Assembly: GCA_947174085.1 (NCBI GenBank)
Contig: CAMWHN010000018.1
Coordinates: forward strand, 1-17,255
Length of the DNA: 17,255 nucleotides
Source of the DNA: an uncultured Ruminococcus sp.
GTDB taxonomy: Bacteria; Bacillota; Clostridia; Oscillospirales; Ruminococcaceae
Reading direction: 5' to 3'
Shown here one piece after another: positions 7,009-13,859 of this stretch. Position 1 is the first letter of the stretch. The number at the start of each line of letters is the position of its first letter. The notes below the pieces were generated by a model, which was given only the letters and a program-made list of their open reading frames with translations, was not told the origin of the DNA and did not search any database. The position numbers and the translations under genes were made by a program.

Positions 7009-7691
7009 AAGTACTTATAGCTTGTGAAGAATCACAAAGGGTTTGTATTGCTTTTCGTGAACGTGGGCATGAAGCCTATAGCTGTGACGTGAAAGAATGT
7101 TCCGGCAGACACCCTGAATGACATATCATGCAGGACGTGTTGCCTTTGATAAACGGCAGATGCAAATTCAAAACGATGGACGGCATGCTGCACGAAATTG
7201 TCGAAAAATGGGATTTGTTGATTGCACATCCGCCGTGTACTTATCTGAGCAGTGTTGCTACACGTCATCACAGTATTCGCTGTACACCGCTTAATAAAAT
7301 TAATCAACGAACAAGCAAAAGGATTGAAGCAATGCAATTTTTCATGAGATTTGCAAATGCAGAATGTGATAGAATCTGCATTGAAAATCCCAAAGGGGTT
7401 ATGAATACTTGCTATAGGAAGCCTGACCAGATAGTTGATCCGTATATGTTCGCTGAAAGTATCGAAGATACTGAAAACTATGTCACAAAGGCTACATGCT
7501 TCTGGCTGAAAAATCTGCCGGTTCTTGTGGGAAATAGTTTGCCAAAGCCAAACAACGAGAAAATGTATGGTAGAAATCCCAATGGCAAAGTTAGTTGCTG
7601 GCAGGAACACTGCACAGGAAAAAACAGAGCTATAATTAGAAGTAAAACGTTTTCAGGCATTGCAAAAGCGATGGCGGAGCAGTGGGGCTAA
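7005..7691 (+). pseudogene. Phage-type DNA cytosine methyltransferase, broken by an in-frame TGA
   Basis: The reading frame encodes a protein like the short phage DNA cytosine methyltransferases (C5 family). It opens with KVLIACEESQRV...GHEAYSCDV, the SAM-binding start. The PC active-site motif follows in AHPPCTYLSS, then IENPKGV (the ENV-like motif), RKPDQIVDPYMF, the TKATCFWLKNLP block and a C-terminal FSGIAKAMAEQWG, all normal for the family. A TGA at 7119-7121 interrupts it at HPE-stop-HIMQDV; a single change from TGG (Trp) would explain this. The TTG at 7005 has AAAGGAG upstream and overlaps the preceding stop. The part after the TGA (ATG at 7128) lacks the SAM-binding start, so activity is unlikely unless the stop is read through. 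Confidence 0.85.
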
Positions 7692-7716
7692 TCATGAAAT
7701 GAAAGGAGGAATAAGT

Positions 7717-7926
7717 ATGCAGAATAAAGCAAAGTTTGTTCAGATGATTGGGGAAGCATTGCACGAGTGCGCAACCAGAACCGAGGTTCTAAAAGCTGAA
7801 TATGTGAAGAACGGATACGAAGAATTTACCGTAATCACATTTACCGATGGCAGTCAAAAACATGTTTGCATTACTGCTGATAGCTGTCTAGCTATCATGA
7901 ACGATATTTATAAAGCTTTGCATTGA
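7717..7926 (+). CDS. Small hypothetical protein
   Basis: An unrecognised 69-residue protein beginning MQNKAKFVQMIGEALHECATR. A helix-strand-strand pattern is likely (EEFTVITFTDGSQKHVCITADS). The ATG at 7717 is chosen for AAAGGAGG at 7702-7709. It lies 25 bases after the methyltransferase remnant on the same strand and probably belongs to the same transcript. Confidence 0.75.
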   Translation: MQNKAKFVQMIGEALHECATRTEVLKAEYVKNGYEEFTVITFTDGSQKHVCITADSCLAIMNDIYKALH

Positions 7927-7987
7927 ATAAATTTTCAACAGCATTTCAACAAGCTGTTAAAAAGTGACAAAAAAGGTGGGTGAAAAG

Positions 7988-8251
7988 ATGAAAGAGTCAA
8001 AAATTGTAATTACATGCGATGGCGAAAATGTTGGCATTGGCTTGGGCGGGTTAGATGAAACCGCAACCATTGAGGAGCTGCTTGTAATGCACAGTTGTTT
8101 TACCAGTATACTTATCGGAGAGCTGGTGGCAAGAGGAATGAGTATTTTGGAAGCAGTCAAGGGAATCCAATGTTCTGATAAAGATGCTATCGAGATGTAT
8201 ATGCAAATGTATATGCATGATATACTAGAAAATGGCGAAAAACTAAATTAA
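7988..8251 (+). CDS. Small hypothetical protein, paralogue of the 6004-6249 gene
   Basis: An unrecognised 87-residue protein. The ATG at 7988 follows AGGTGGGTG. It shares the N-terminal MKESKI..T.D pattern and the LI..L...GMS..EAV..IQ block with the product of 6004-6249, though the glycine-rich stretch GENVGIGLGGLDE is its own. The pair suggests a duplicated small gene in this early region. No function can be inferred. Confidence 0.78.
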   Translation: MKESKIVITCDGENVGIGLGGLDETATIEELLVMHSCFTSILIGELVARGMSILEAVKGIQCSDKDAIEMYMQMYMHDILENGEKLN

Positions 8252-8263
8252 TTTTTAAAAAAA

Positions 8264-8286
8264 CCACCTCGGATTTTTCGGGGTGG
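8264..8286. terminator. Stem-loop after the small-gene cluster
   Basis: CCACCTCG (8264-8271) pairs with CGGGGTGG (8279-8286) with one wobble pair. The following sequence is only moderately T-rich, while A-rich sequence precedes it, so it is a weak plus-strand terminator and a fair one for minus-strand transcripts. Confidence 0.5.
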
Positions 8287-8347
8287 ATTATCTAAAATTT
8301 CATGAAAATATAACATTTGAGAAAAAAATAGAGGTGAAAAATAGTCC

Positions 8348-9175
8348 ATGATTGAGAAGAAAACAGCTCCAGATTTAGAGGGATTCAAATTATTTTTGCA
8401 GGAAGAAGAATTAGCTTCTGGAACGGTTCGGAATTATCTCTATGCTGTTGGCGAGTATTTTAAAATATATTCGGAGCTGACAAAGCAAAATGTGATTGCA
8501 TGGAAATCTGATTTATCACAAACTTTGAGTGCGAACACGGTCAACACAAGGCTAAATGCTATCAAACGTTATGCTACATATCAAGGCATTTTGATTCCAG
8601 TAAAAGCAGTTCGGCTTCAAAGAGCATTCAGCACAGAAAATGTCATTACTGGTGACCAATATTCATATCTGATGAATTGCTTAAAATCAGATAATGAAAT
8701 GCAGTGGTACTATAATATTTTGATTCTTGCAAAAACAGGTACACGAATTTCTGAAGCTGTACGTCTAAAGAAAGCTGATGCAGTGCGTGGCTATGCTACG
8801 ATTACATCAAAAGGCAAGGTACGGAAAATTCGCTTTCCTCGTCTTTTAAAAAAAGAAATTAGAAACTATCTCCAGTCATTAAACAATCAAGAATATTTAT
8901 TGCAGTCAACTCAAAGTCGTGGTTGCCGTCCCATTTCAAGGCGAACTGTTTGCTATGCTTTGACTAGATTTTCTGAACGATACGGCATACCACAAGAAGT
9001 TATGCACCCGCATTCATTCCGCCATCACTTTGCAATTAAGGTAATGAACAAGACTAAGGACATAACTTTGCTAGCTGATTTATTAGGGCATTCCAGTGTA
9101 AACACAACCATGATTTACACACGCCTGTCAGGTGACCAGCAACAGAAAATCCTTGATGAAGCTGTTGACTGGTAA
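8348..9175 (+). CDS. Tyrosine recombinase (phage integrase/Xer family)
   Basis: A 275-residue site-specific recombinase. Residues 7-80 form the SAM-like N-terminal DNA-binding domain; the catalytic domain follows. All catalytic residues are visible: R133 in GTRISEA, K155 in TSKGKVRKI, H222 and R225 in HPHSFRHHF, H248 in LLGHSS, and the nucleophile Y257 in TTMIYTRL. The length is close to XerC/XerD (about 300), shorter than phage integrases that have an arm-binding domain. The ATG at 8348 has GAGGTGA about eleven bases upstream. Surrounding genes are phage-like and no tRNA attachment site is adjacent. Roles in dimer resolution, in DNA inversion, or as the integrase of an element all remain possible. 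Confidence 0.93.
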   Translation: MIEKKTAPDLEGFKLFLQEEELASGTVRNYLYAVGEYFKIYSELTKQNVIAWKSDLSQTLSANTVNTRLNAIKRYATYQGILIPVKAVRLQRAFSTENVITGDQYSYLMNCLKSDNEMQWYYNILILAKTGTRISEAVRLKKADAVRGYATITSKGKVRKIRFPRLLKKEIRNYLQSLNNQEYLLQSTQSRGCRPISRRTVCYALTRFSERYGIPQEVMHPHSFRHHFAIKVMNKTKDITLLADLLGHSSVNTTMIYTRLSGDQQQKILDEAVDW

Positions 9176-9232
9176 AAACAAAAAAACAAAAAAGGAGCTG
9201 ATAAAGAATGCTAAAAAAAGAGGTGGAACAGC

Positions 9233-10018
9233 ATGAATAAATCTCCGTTTTACATATGCTCACTGTCAGGCGGAAAAGATTCTACAGCCATGCTACTTCG
9301 ATTGCTTGAAGAAAATCTTCCAGTCGATATGATTCTGTTCTGCGATACAGGACTTGAATTTCCCGATATGTATACACATCTGGATAAACTGGAAAAATAC
9401 ATCGGCAGACCAATCGCAAAAATCAAGGCGGAACACAGCTTTGATTACTATTTTTCTGAAATTCCGATAAAACGTGGGAATCCTGAGAAGTTCCGTGCCT
9501 TATTCGGTAAGGATTACAATGGCTATGGTTGGATGGGAGCTAGAATGCGCTGGTGTACCAATCGCCTGAAAGACCGACCGAGAGAACATTTTCTCCGAAA
9601 TTTGCGGAAAAAGTATGATATTCGTCAGTATGTCGGCATTGCGGCTGATGAAAAATATCGCCTTGAACGAAAAAATAATCAGCGTTCTGAGTGCATTCAC
9701 CCACTTGTTGAGTGGAACATGACAGAGGCAGATTGCCTGCAATACTGCTATGAACGTGGATTCGACTGGAACGGCTTGTACAATAGATTCAAACGTGTGT
9801 CCTGCTGGCTCTGCCCTCTGCAATCCTTGTCTGAACTGCGGAAACTGTGGGAGTTTTATCCTGAACTCTGGGAAAAACTCCGCAGATATGATGAAATGAC
9901 ATGGAGAAAATATCGTGCAGATTATTCCGTGAAAGAACTTGAAATACGTTTTGCTTTTGAAAATGAATGCTTGGCAAAAGGTCTTTCTATCAGAAACAAG
10001 GTGTTTTTACTGCTTTAA
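9233..10018 (+). CDS. PP-loop PAPS-reductase-like protein (adenine nucleotide alpha-hydrolase superfamily)
   Basis: The 261-residue protein carries the PP-loop SGGKDS at residues 12-17 and the family block LFCDTGLEFPDMY at 35-47. The YGWMGARMRWCTNRLK segment (98-113) and HPLVEWNMTEADC (156-168) are typical of phage-borne PAPS-reductase-like proteins. Cys108, Cys191 and Cys194 (RWCT and CWLCP) are placed as in family members with a metal or Fe-S site. Such proteins activate a substrate with ATP; the true substrate here is unknown, and sulfate assimilation is unlikely without other genes of that pathway. The ATG at 9233 follows GAGGTGG. A 10-codon ORF (9208-9240) with its own AAAGGAG overlaps the start and may couple translation. 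The radical SAM gene follows 24 bases downstream. Confidence 0.88.
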   Translation: MNKSPFYICSLSGGKDSTAMLLRLLEENLPVDMILFCDTGLEFPDMYTHLDKLEKYIGRPIAKIKAEHSFDYYFSEIPIKRGNPEKFRALFGKDYNGYGWMGARMRWCTNRLKDRPREHFLRNLRKKYDIRQYVGIAADEKYRLERKNNQRSECIHPLVEWNMTEADCLQYCYERGFDWNGLYNRFKRVSCWLCPLQSLSELRKLWEFYPELWEKLRRYDEMTWRKYRADYSVKELEIRFAFENECLAKGLSIRNKVFLLL

Positions 10019-10042
10019 AGCAGAGATTGGAGACTACTGAAA

Positions 10043-10948
10043 TTGAAAATAGGGTTACACGATAGCGAGAAAGAATATTTGAAAGGAAAAACTTTTCCAA
10101 ATTACGCCCTGATGAAAATTTCTGCATGGCATAAATCAAAAGGCGATGCGGTGGAATGGTGGAATCCTATTACTGGTCAGTATGACAAAATTTATTCTAG
10201 CAAAATCTTTGATTTTACACCTGAAAACCCATATCTGCCACTTGATACTATTAAGGGCGGTACTGGATATAGTGTTCACTCAAAGCTTCCTGATGAGATT
10301 GAAAACATGTTTCCTGACTACAGTATCTATCCAGAATGCGATTTTGCAATTGGTTATATTACAAGAGGTTGTCCTCGCAAGTGCCGTTGGTGCGTTGTCC
10401 CTGAAAAAGAGGGTGATATTAAACCTTATTGGACATGGCAGGAGCTTGTTAGGGCAGACAGCAAGAAGCTAATTCTTATGGATAATAATATTTTATCTTG
10501 TGAATATGGTATCAATCAACTTGAAAGTCTGATTGACAGCGGATATGCTATTGATTTGAATCAAGGAATGGATGCACGTCTTGTTGATAATAGAATTGCA
10601 AAAATTTTGTCAAAAATAAAATGGATAAAATACATTCGTTTTAGTTGTGATACAATTTCACAGATAACAGCGATTGAAAATACTATAAAGCTTTTGATAG
10701 AATGCGGTGTAAAGCCTTACAGACTATTCATCTATCTATTAGTCACAAAGGATTTAGAAAATGCTGCTTATAGGGTAGAATGCTTGAAAAAAATTGGTAA
10801 CATCACAATTTATGCGCAAGCTGAACGCAATGAACGTCTGGGAATTGTGCCTAATAAAGTTCAACTTGAATTTGCTCAAAGGTATGTTTACAGCGGAATT
10901 TTTCGCAAACAAACATGGCAGGAATACTGCCAAAGGAAAAATATGTAA
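10043..10948 (+). CDS. Radical SAM protein of the phage-associated type
   Basis: The 301-residue protein has an N-terminal domain (KIGLHDSEKE...FPNYALMKISAWHKSKGDAVEWW) of the kind that precedes the radical SAM core in this family. The CX3CX2C cluster motif is at C110, C114 and C117 (RGCPRKCRWCVVP), which binds the 4Fe-4S cluster that splits S-adenosylmethionine. An LILMDNNIL strand and a DLNQGMDARL block follow, which are typical of the core. The start is TTG at 10043 with GGAG about nine bases upstream. It lies 24 bases after the PAPS-reductase-like gene, so the two are probably cotranslated. The substrate is unknown; a nucleic-acid or nucleotide modification is plausible from the neighbours but not shown. 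Confidence 0.88.
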   Translation: MKIGLHDSEKEYLKGKTFPNYALMKISAWHKSKGDAVEWWNPITGQYDKIYSSKIFDFTPENPYLPLDTIKGGTGYSVHSKLPDEIENMFPDYSIYPECDFAIGYITRGCPRKCRWCVVPEKEGDIKPYWTWQELVRADSKKLILMDNNILSCEYGINQLESLIDSGYAIDLNQGMDARLVDNRIAKILSKIKWIKYIRFSCDTISQITAIENTIKLLIECGVKPYRLFIYLLVTKDLENAAYRVECLKKIGNITIYAQAERNERLGIVPNKVQLEFAQRYVYSGIFRKQTWQEYCQRKNM

Positions 10949-10990
10949 AATATTGTTATTTAAAAATGAATCCGAAAGGAGTAAAAATTT

Positions 10991-11353
10991 ATGTTGCTAA
11001 TTAGCGAATTTGAAAGTATGACAGGAATTTATCCGCCAACAAGTCTATTTGTGGTAATTCAAGAATATTTTGAAAAATCAAGATTTGATAAGCAAGAATT
11101 TTGCAGGCGATACGGATTGAATATAAATAGGCTTGCAGAAGAAATTCAAAACGAAACAAATGTCCGAGCATATAAAAATGCATGGAAAGTAGGGGCGAGG
11201 TTAGGTGAAACTAAGCTCGAAGTTGAACAACTTCAAAAAGAGCTGGCGCAAAAAACTATTGTAAAAAATCTTTGTGAAATCTTGGTAAAAGCGGACAAAC
11301 TTAGTCCTGAAGATTTGGATGCCATCATGGAACAATGTGAGATACAACCATGA
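10991..11353 (+). CDS. Small phage-like hypothetical protein
   Basis: A 120-residue protein beginning MLLISEFESMTGIYPPTSLF. The opening, with an FE..TG.YPP pattern, is common to small proteins in Firmicutes phages and integrative elements. The C-terminal half is a charged helix (GETKLEVEQLQKELAQK), probably a coiled coil. The ATG at 10991 has AAAGGAG at 10975-10981. It follows the radical SAM gene by 42 bases and is probably in the same operon. The function is unknown. Confidence 0.8.
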   Translation: MLLISEFESMTGIYPPTSLFVVIQEYFEKSRFDKQEFCRRYGLNINRLAEEIQNETNVRAYKNAWKVGARLGETKLEVEQLQKELAQKTIVKNLCEILVKADKLSPEDLDAIMEQCEIQP

Positions 11354-11386
11354 AACTAAAAAAATCAAAAAGGAGAAGTGCTACCC

Positions 11387-11707
11387 ATGAAAAATTTCCG
11401 AGTTGCTGATAAGCAAGAAATTGTCATTGCAAAAGATTTGTTTTTCAAATTGGCACAAGAAGTGTATTGGCATACGAAGCTTGCGATAGAACACGCTGAC
11501 AGCCGTCATGAAGCCTTGGAACAACTTCATAACTATTTACGGATTGAAAGTTGTATAAAAGAAGAATGCCAACAAAATAAAGTTAGCTACAAGCGTTACA
11601 TTACAGAGCAAGAAAAAATATTTACTGATTTGATTGATAAAAAAATCCCTTTGGCTGATGAACCACCAGAATCTGAAATCATCACAGATGGACAAGTGCC
11701 ATTTTAA
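11387..11707 (+). CDS. Small hypothetical protein, last gene of the plus-strand operon
   Basis: An unrecognised 106-residue protein beginning MKNFRVADKQEIVIAKDLFF. It is helical in its first two thirds and acidic at the C-terminus (DEPPESEIITDGQVPF), a tail that recalls, without proving, single-stranded-DNA-binding-type acidic tails. The ATG at 11387 is preferred over an in-frame GTG at 11378 because AGGAG at 11371-11375 suits it better. A strong terminator follows. Confidence 0.75.
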   Translation: MKNFRVADKQEIVIAKDLFFKLAQEVYWHTKLAIEHADSRHEALEQLHNYLRIESCIKEECQQNKVSYKRYITEQEKIFTDLIDKKIPLADEPPESEIITDGQVPF

Positions 11708-11730
11708 AAAAAGATTAGCATATGTACCAT

Positions 11731-11763
11731 AAAAAAAGTTGATGTTAGTATCAACTTTTTTCT
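11731..11763 (+). terminator. Rho-independent terminator of the plus-strand operon
   Basis: GTTGAT (11738-11743) pairs with ATCAAC (11750-11755), extended by the A-tract/T-tract flanks, and is followed by a T run. It closes the operon that ends at 11707. Confidence 0.88.
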
Positions 11764-11833
11764 TTTCAGTTTAGAGTAAAAAATTTTTACTTTTACTGAA
11801 AGAGGATAAATCATAAAAATCGTGCGAAATTGG

Positions 11834-11862
11834 TTGACTTTTTCTGATAAATCGGATATAAT
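11834..11862 (+). promoter_or_regulatory. Promoter of the toxin-antitoxin operon
   Basis: TTGACT (11834-11839), 17 bases, then TATAAT (11857-11862). An AT-rich palindrome, AGTAAAAAATTTTTACT (11775-11791), lies upstream and could be a regulator site. Confidence 0.85.
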
Positions 11863-11895
11863 AAGGATAATAAAACAAAAAGGAGGTCTTTTTTT

Positions 11896-12120
11896 ATGAC
11901 AATTACAGCAACTGAGTTCAAAGCCAATTTCGGAAAATATATCGAAATGGTAGCCGAAGAAGAATTTTTTATCACTAAAAATGGGAAAATTGTTGCCAAA
12001 ATCATCAATCCGAATGTGTCGGCGGTAGATTCCCTACGTGGAATGCTGAGAGATGTATCAAATATTGACTTGAATGCAGAAAGAGAGGAACGGCTTGCAA
12101 AATATGAAAATTATGATTGA
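11896..12120 (+). CDS. Phd/YefM-family antitoxin
   Basis: A 74-residue protein starting MTITATEFKANFGKYIEMV and continuing EEFFITKNGKIVAKIINP, a typical Phd/YefM N-terminal DNA-binding domain. The acidic C-terminal region (DLNAEREERLAKYENYD) is the expected toxin-binding segment. The ATG has AAGGAGG upstream and lies just behind a consensus promoter. The last 17 bases overlap the toxin gene, as is usual for coupled toxin-antitoxin pairs. Family members repress their own promoter together with the toxin. Confidence 0.92.
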   Translation: MTITATEFKANFGKYIEMVAEEEFFITKNGKIVAKIINPNVSAVDSLRGMLRDVSNIDLNAEREERLAKYENYD

Positions 12121-12514
12121 TACCAATATTTTTATTGATGTTCTGCTTGACCGTGATTTACTCGCTGAGACTTCTGCTCAAGTGCTTACTCTCTGTGAAA
12201 ATCGCAAAATTATCGGATTTGTAAGTGCATCCTGCATGACTGATATTTTCTACATTGTTCGAAAACATACACACAATACAGAACTTGCCTATCAAGCCAT
12301 TGGAAAAGTTCTTGATATTGTGAAAGTCTGTTCTGTGACAAATCAAGAAATCTTAAAGGCTTATGCATTTCATGCAAAAGATTTTGAGGATTGTCTGCTT
12401 GCAATATGTGCTAAGGCAAATCAATGTGAGTGCATCATCACCAGAAACACAAAAGATTTCTCTGAGTTTGGCATTCCAGTATTTACACCAGAAGAATTTT
12501 TACAAGACAAATAG
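12104..12514 (+). CDS. PIN-domain toxin (VapC-like ribonuclease)
   Basis: A 136-residue PIN-domain protein. The metal-binding acidic residues expected for PIN ribonucleases are visible: D6 in MIDTNIFIDVLLD, then D93 and D96 in AKDFEDCLLA, and D118 in TRNTKDFSEFGIPVFTPEEF. The start ATG at 12104 lies inside the end of the antitoxin gene, with GAGAGGAA upstream. An earlier ATG at 12074 would extend too far into the antitoxin. Such toxins cut RNA (often tRNA or rRNA in VapC members); the exact target here cannot be inferred. It may help keep the element in the cell. Confidence 0.92.
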   Translation: MKIMIDTNIFIDVLLDRDLLAETSAQVLTLCENRKIIGFVSASCMTDIFYIVRKHTHNTELAYQAIGKVLDIVKVCSVTNQEILKAYAFHAKDFEDCLLAICAKANQCECIITRNTKDFSEFGIPVFTPEEFLQDK

Positions 12515-12594
12515 CTAAAGTGCCTAATGATTCGCTAATTAAGTTTTTTCTTATACCCTGTAGAAAATTCGACTAGAAAATTTTTGATTTAATA

Positions 12595-12623
12595 TTGATT
12601 TTGCAGTGGAAGAATGTTATAAT
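12595..12623 (+). promoter_or_regulatory. Promoter of the 12676 Xre gene
   Basis: TTGATT (12595-12600), 17 bases, then TATAAT (12618-12623). Confidence 0.75.
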
Positions 12624-12675
12624 TACAATTAAGAGGGAAAAGTGCTGTGCATCTAAAAAACATGAGGTGATGTAC

Positions 12676-12897
12676 ATGCAAACAGAAAAAATTGGACAAC
12701 GAATTAAATACTTAAGAATGCGAAACGGCATAACACAGAAAGAGCTTGCAGAAACTTTATATGTATCTGAGTCAACTGTGTCTGGTTGGGAACGTGGTAG
12801 GGCAGAGCCAAGCATTGATTTTATTGTAAGGTTGACTGCACTGTTTCAGACATCTTTAAACTATTTAATAATCGGAAACAAAAGAACAACTCCTTGA
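12676..12897 (+). CDS. Small Xre-family HTH regulator
   Basis: A 73-residue protein that is little more than a Cro/CI-type HTH: IKYLRMRNGITQKELAETL, then VSESTVSGWERGRAEPSIDFI and LTALFQTSLNYLI. The ATG at 12676 follows GAGGTGATG; another ATG at 12670 lies too close to this site. Its own promoter and terminator flank it, so it is a single-gene unit. The inverted repeat AACTTGAC/GTCAAGTT just downstream, before the tRNA promoter, is a possible target. Confidence 0.9.
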   Translation: MQTEKIGQRIKYLRMRNGITQKELAETLYVSESTVSGWERGRAEPSIDFIVRLTALFQTSLNYLIIGNKRTTP

Positions 12898-12922
12898 CTT
12901 TATTCAGGGAGTTGTTTTTTTT
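12886..12922 (+). terminator. Terminator overlapping the Xre stop codon
   Basis: ACAACTCC (12886-12893) pairs with GGAGTTGT (12908-12915), followed by a run of T to 12922. The left arm is inside the coding end of the Xre gene. Confidence 0.88.
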
Positions 12923-12943
12923 AACTTGACGTTTTGTCAAGTT
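12923..12943. promoter_or_regulatory. Operator-like inverted repeat before the tRNA promoter
   Basis: AACTTGAC (12923-12930) and GTCAAGTT (12936-12943) form a perfect 8-bp inverted repeat with a 5-base centre, ending four bases upstream of the -35 box at 12947. Confidence 0.6.
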
Positions 12944-12946
12944 TTA

Positions 12947-12975
12947 TTGACTTATTAAAAGAAATCTTATATAAT
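12947..12975 (+). promoter_or_regulatory. Promoter for the tRNA-like gene
   Basis: TTGACT (12947-12952), 17 bases, then TATAAT (12970-12975). About 75 bases of leader, including the hairpin GCTTCTG/CAGAAGC (13025-13044), separate it from the tRNA. Confidence 0.82.
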
Positions 12976-13024
12976 TACTACATCAAAAGCCAGCACGGGT
13001 TTTCCTCTCTTAATTTATATTTAC

Positions 13025-13044
13025 GCTTCTGATTTTTCAGAAGC
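13025..13044 (+). other. Leader hairpin before the tRNA
   Basis: GCTTCTG and CAGAAGC pair perfectly around a 6-base ATTTTT loop. No T run follows, so it is more likely a processing or folding element than a terminator. Confidence 0.5.
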
Positions 13045-13051
13045 ACTTTCT

Positions 13052-13123
13052 GGCAGAGTAGAGCAACGGTAGCTCGCAAGGTTCATACCCTTGAAATAGG
13101 TGGTTCAATTCCATCCTCTGCAA
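13052..13123 (+). tRNA. tRNA-Met(CAU)-like gene
   Basis: A cloverleaf can be drawn. The acceptor GGCAGAG pairs with CTCTGCA apart from the first G-A mismatch. The D stem is GAGC/GCTC with loop AACGGTA. The anticodon stem is CAAGG/CCTTG with loop TTCATAC, giving anticodon CAU. The variable loop is AAATA, and the T stem GGTGG/CCATC has loop TTCAATT. No CCA is encoded. The short 7-base D loop and the first-pair mismatch are unusual; a mismatched first pair is known from initiator tRNAs, but a decayed or phage-type elongator tRNA is equally possible. CAU could also be a tRNA-Ile modified at C34. Confidence 0.8.
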
Positions 13124-13185
13124 TCATATTTAAATGCAGGAGTTTTAAATTCAAGAACATACTTTTGCTATACATGGGGTGTAAT

Positions 13186-13424
13186 ATGGCATATAAATTT
13201 TGCCCACGCTGTAAAAAATTAATTCCGCATGGCTTAGCGTACTGTTCTGAATGCAAGTCACTAGCAGAACAGGCTTTGCAAGAGAAGATACAGCACAACA
13301 AAGCTATACGACAGAAGAAATATAGTAGTCGTAGAAACTCAAAGTACACAAAATTTTATCACTCCAAAGATTGGAAGAATCTTAGCCGATATAAGTTAGA
13401 ACGTTGTGAGTACAAGTGTGAAGC
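13186..13424 (+). pseudogene. Phage-type HNH endonuclease, N-terminal fragment
   Basis: The start MAYKFCPRCKKLIPHGLAYCSEC has two CxxC pairs (zinc ribbon), followed by a basic helix and FYHSKDWKNLSRYKLERCEYKCE. This is the characteristic N-terminal half of the HNH endonucleases that phages carry beside their terminase genes. The HNH catalytic part, normally beginning just after YKCE, is missing. The frame runs on to 13467 in unrelated sequence. The break at 13424-13425 coincides with the edge of the duplicated resolvase upstream region, so recombination there probably destroyed the gene. The ATG at 13186 has GGGGTG upstream. Confidence 0.82.
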
Positions 13425-13541
13425 ACACCCCCTCGCAAATTTTAGTGTAGTATTTCATATAACCTGAAATTTTTTATTGACATATATTTTGAAACATGAC
13501 AAACTTAAATTAATGAAATTTGGAAAGTGTGAAGTATGACC
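13425..13541 (+). repeat. Resolvase upstream region, copy B (inverted relative to 3085-3203)
   Basis: From ACACCCCCTCG to a start codon at 13536 the sequence closely follows copy A, including the promoter TTGACA (13477-13482) and its 17-base spacer. The codons after the ATG diverge at once (M-T-I-T-V) and stop after about 15 codons, so the resolvase catalytic domain is gone. Confidence 0.85.
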
Positions 13542-13547
13542 ATAACC

Positions 13548-13595
13548 GTAATATTACTCTTGCTTAATAGAGTAATACTCTAATATATTAGAGTA
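13548..13595. repeat. Palindromic repeat element, copy 1
   Basis: A hairpin, TATTACTCT (13552-13560) with AGAGTAATA (13569-13577), is directly followed by the perfect 20-bp palindrome TACTCTAATATATTAGAGTA (13576-13595). A longer version of the same unit lies at 15600-15673. It stands where the resolvase catalytic domain should be. Confidence 0.85.
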
Positions 13596-13597
13596 AA

Positions 13598-13657
13598 AAA
13601 GCAACTGGAAAGTATAAGGGCGGACAACCGATTTCTTTTGACCTGACAGCATTACAA
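13598..13657 (+). pseudogene. Serine resolvase remnant, segment after the catalytic domain
   Basis: Twenty codons read KATGKYKGGQPISFDLTALQ, matching KAAGKYKGRQPIPVDLTALQ of the intact resolvase at 2509-3087. The match stops at the codon for Q. It resumes at the next residues (MEC) at 15205, so about 1.55 kb has been inserted. Confidence 0.88.
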
Positions 13658-13722
13658 GATGTAAACGGTTGTAAACAAATAAAAAGTTTCATATATATAA
13701 ATAAAAGGCAGGTTTTTCCCCA

Positions 13723-13848
13723 ATGTCAATTGACGGCAAGATAACCAGTGATTTTTTATCCAGACCGGAGTGCAAATCGGCAACAGAAAGCTATTATCGA
13801 ATCAACCGTGACTATCATGCAAATGCTTTTGCCTTTGGTCGGATTACA
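13723..13848 (+). pseudogene. RibD/DHFR-like reductase remnant
   Basis: The translation MSIDGKITSDFLSRPE, followed by YYRINRDYHANAFAFGRIT, is the N-terminal part of a dihydrofolate-reductase-like RibD C-terminal-domain protein, in which MSIDGKI and a G-R-x-T segment are conserved. The family is usually about 180-230 residues, so only a fifth remains. After about residue 42 the frame is unrelated, and it enters the inverted repeat at 13860. It is a dead fragment. Confidence 0.7.
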
Positions 13849-13859
13849 ATTCTAAAAAA

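Noticed and set aside
7119..7121. TGA recoded as Trp or selenocysteine
   Set aside because: Other genes here, such as those ending at 7008 and 12120, stop at TGA and no recoding hairpin is evident, so a nonsense mutation is simpler.
7032..7610. Long minus-strand frame opposite the methyltransferase
   Set aside because: The plus strand has clear methyltransferase motifs; the minus frame has none and no start signals.
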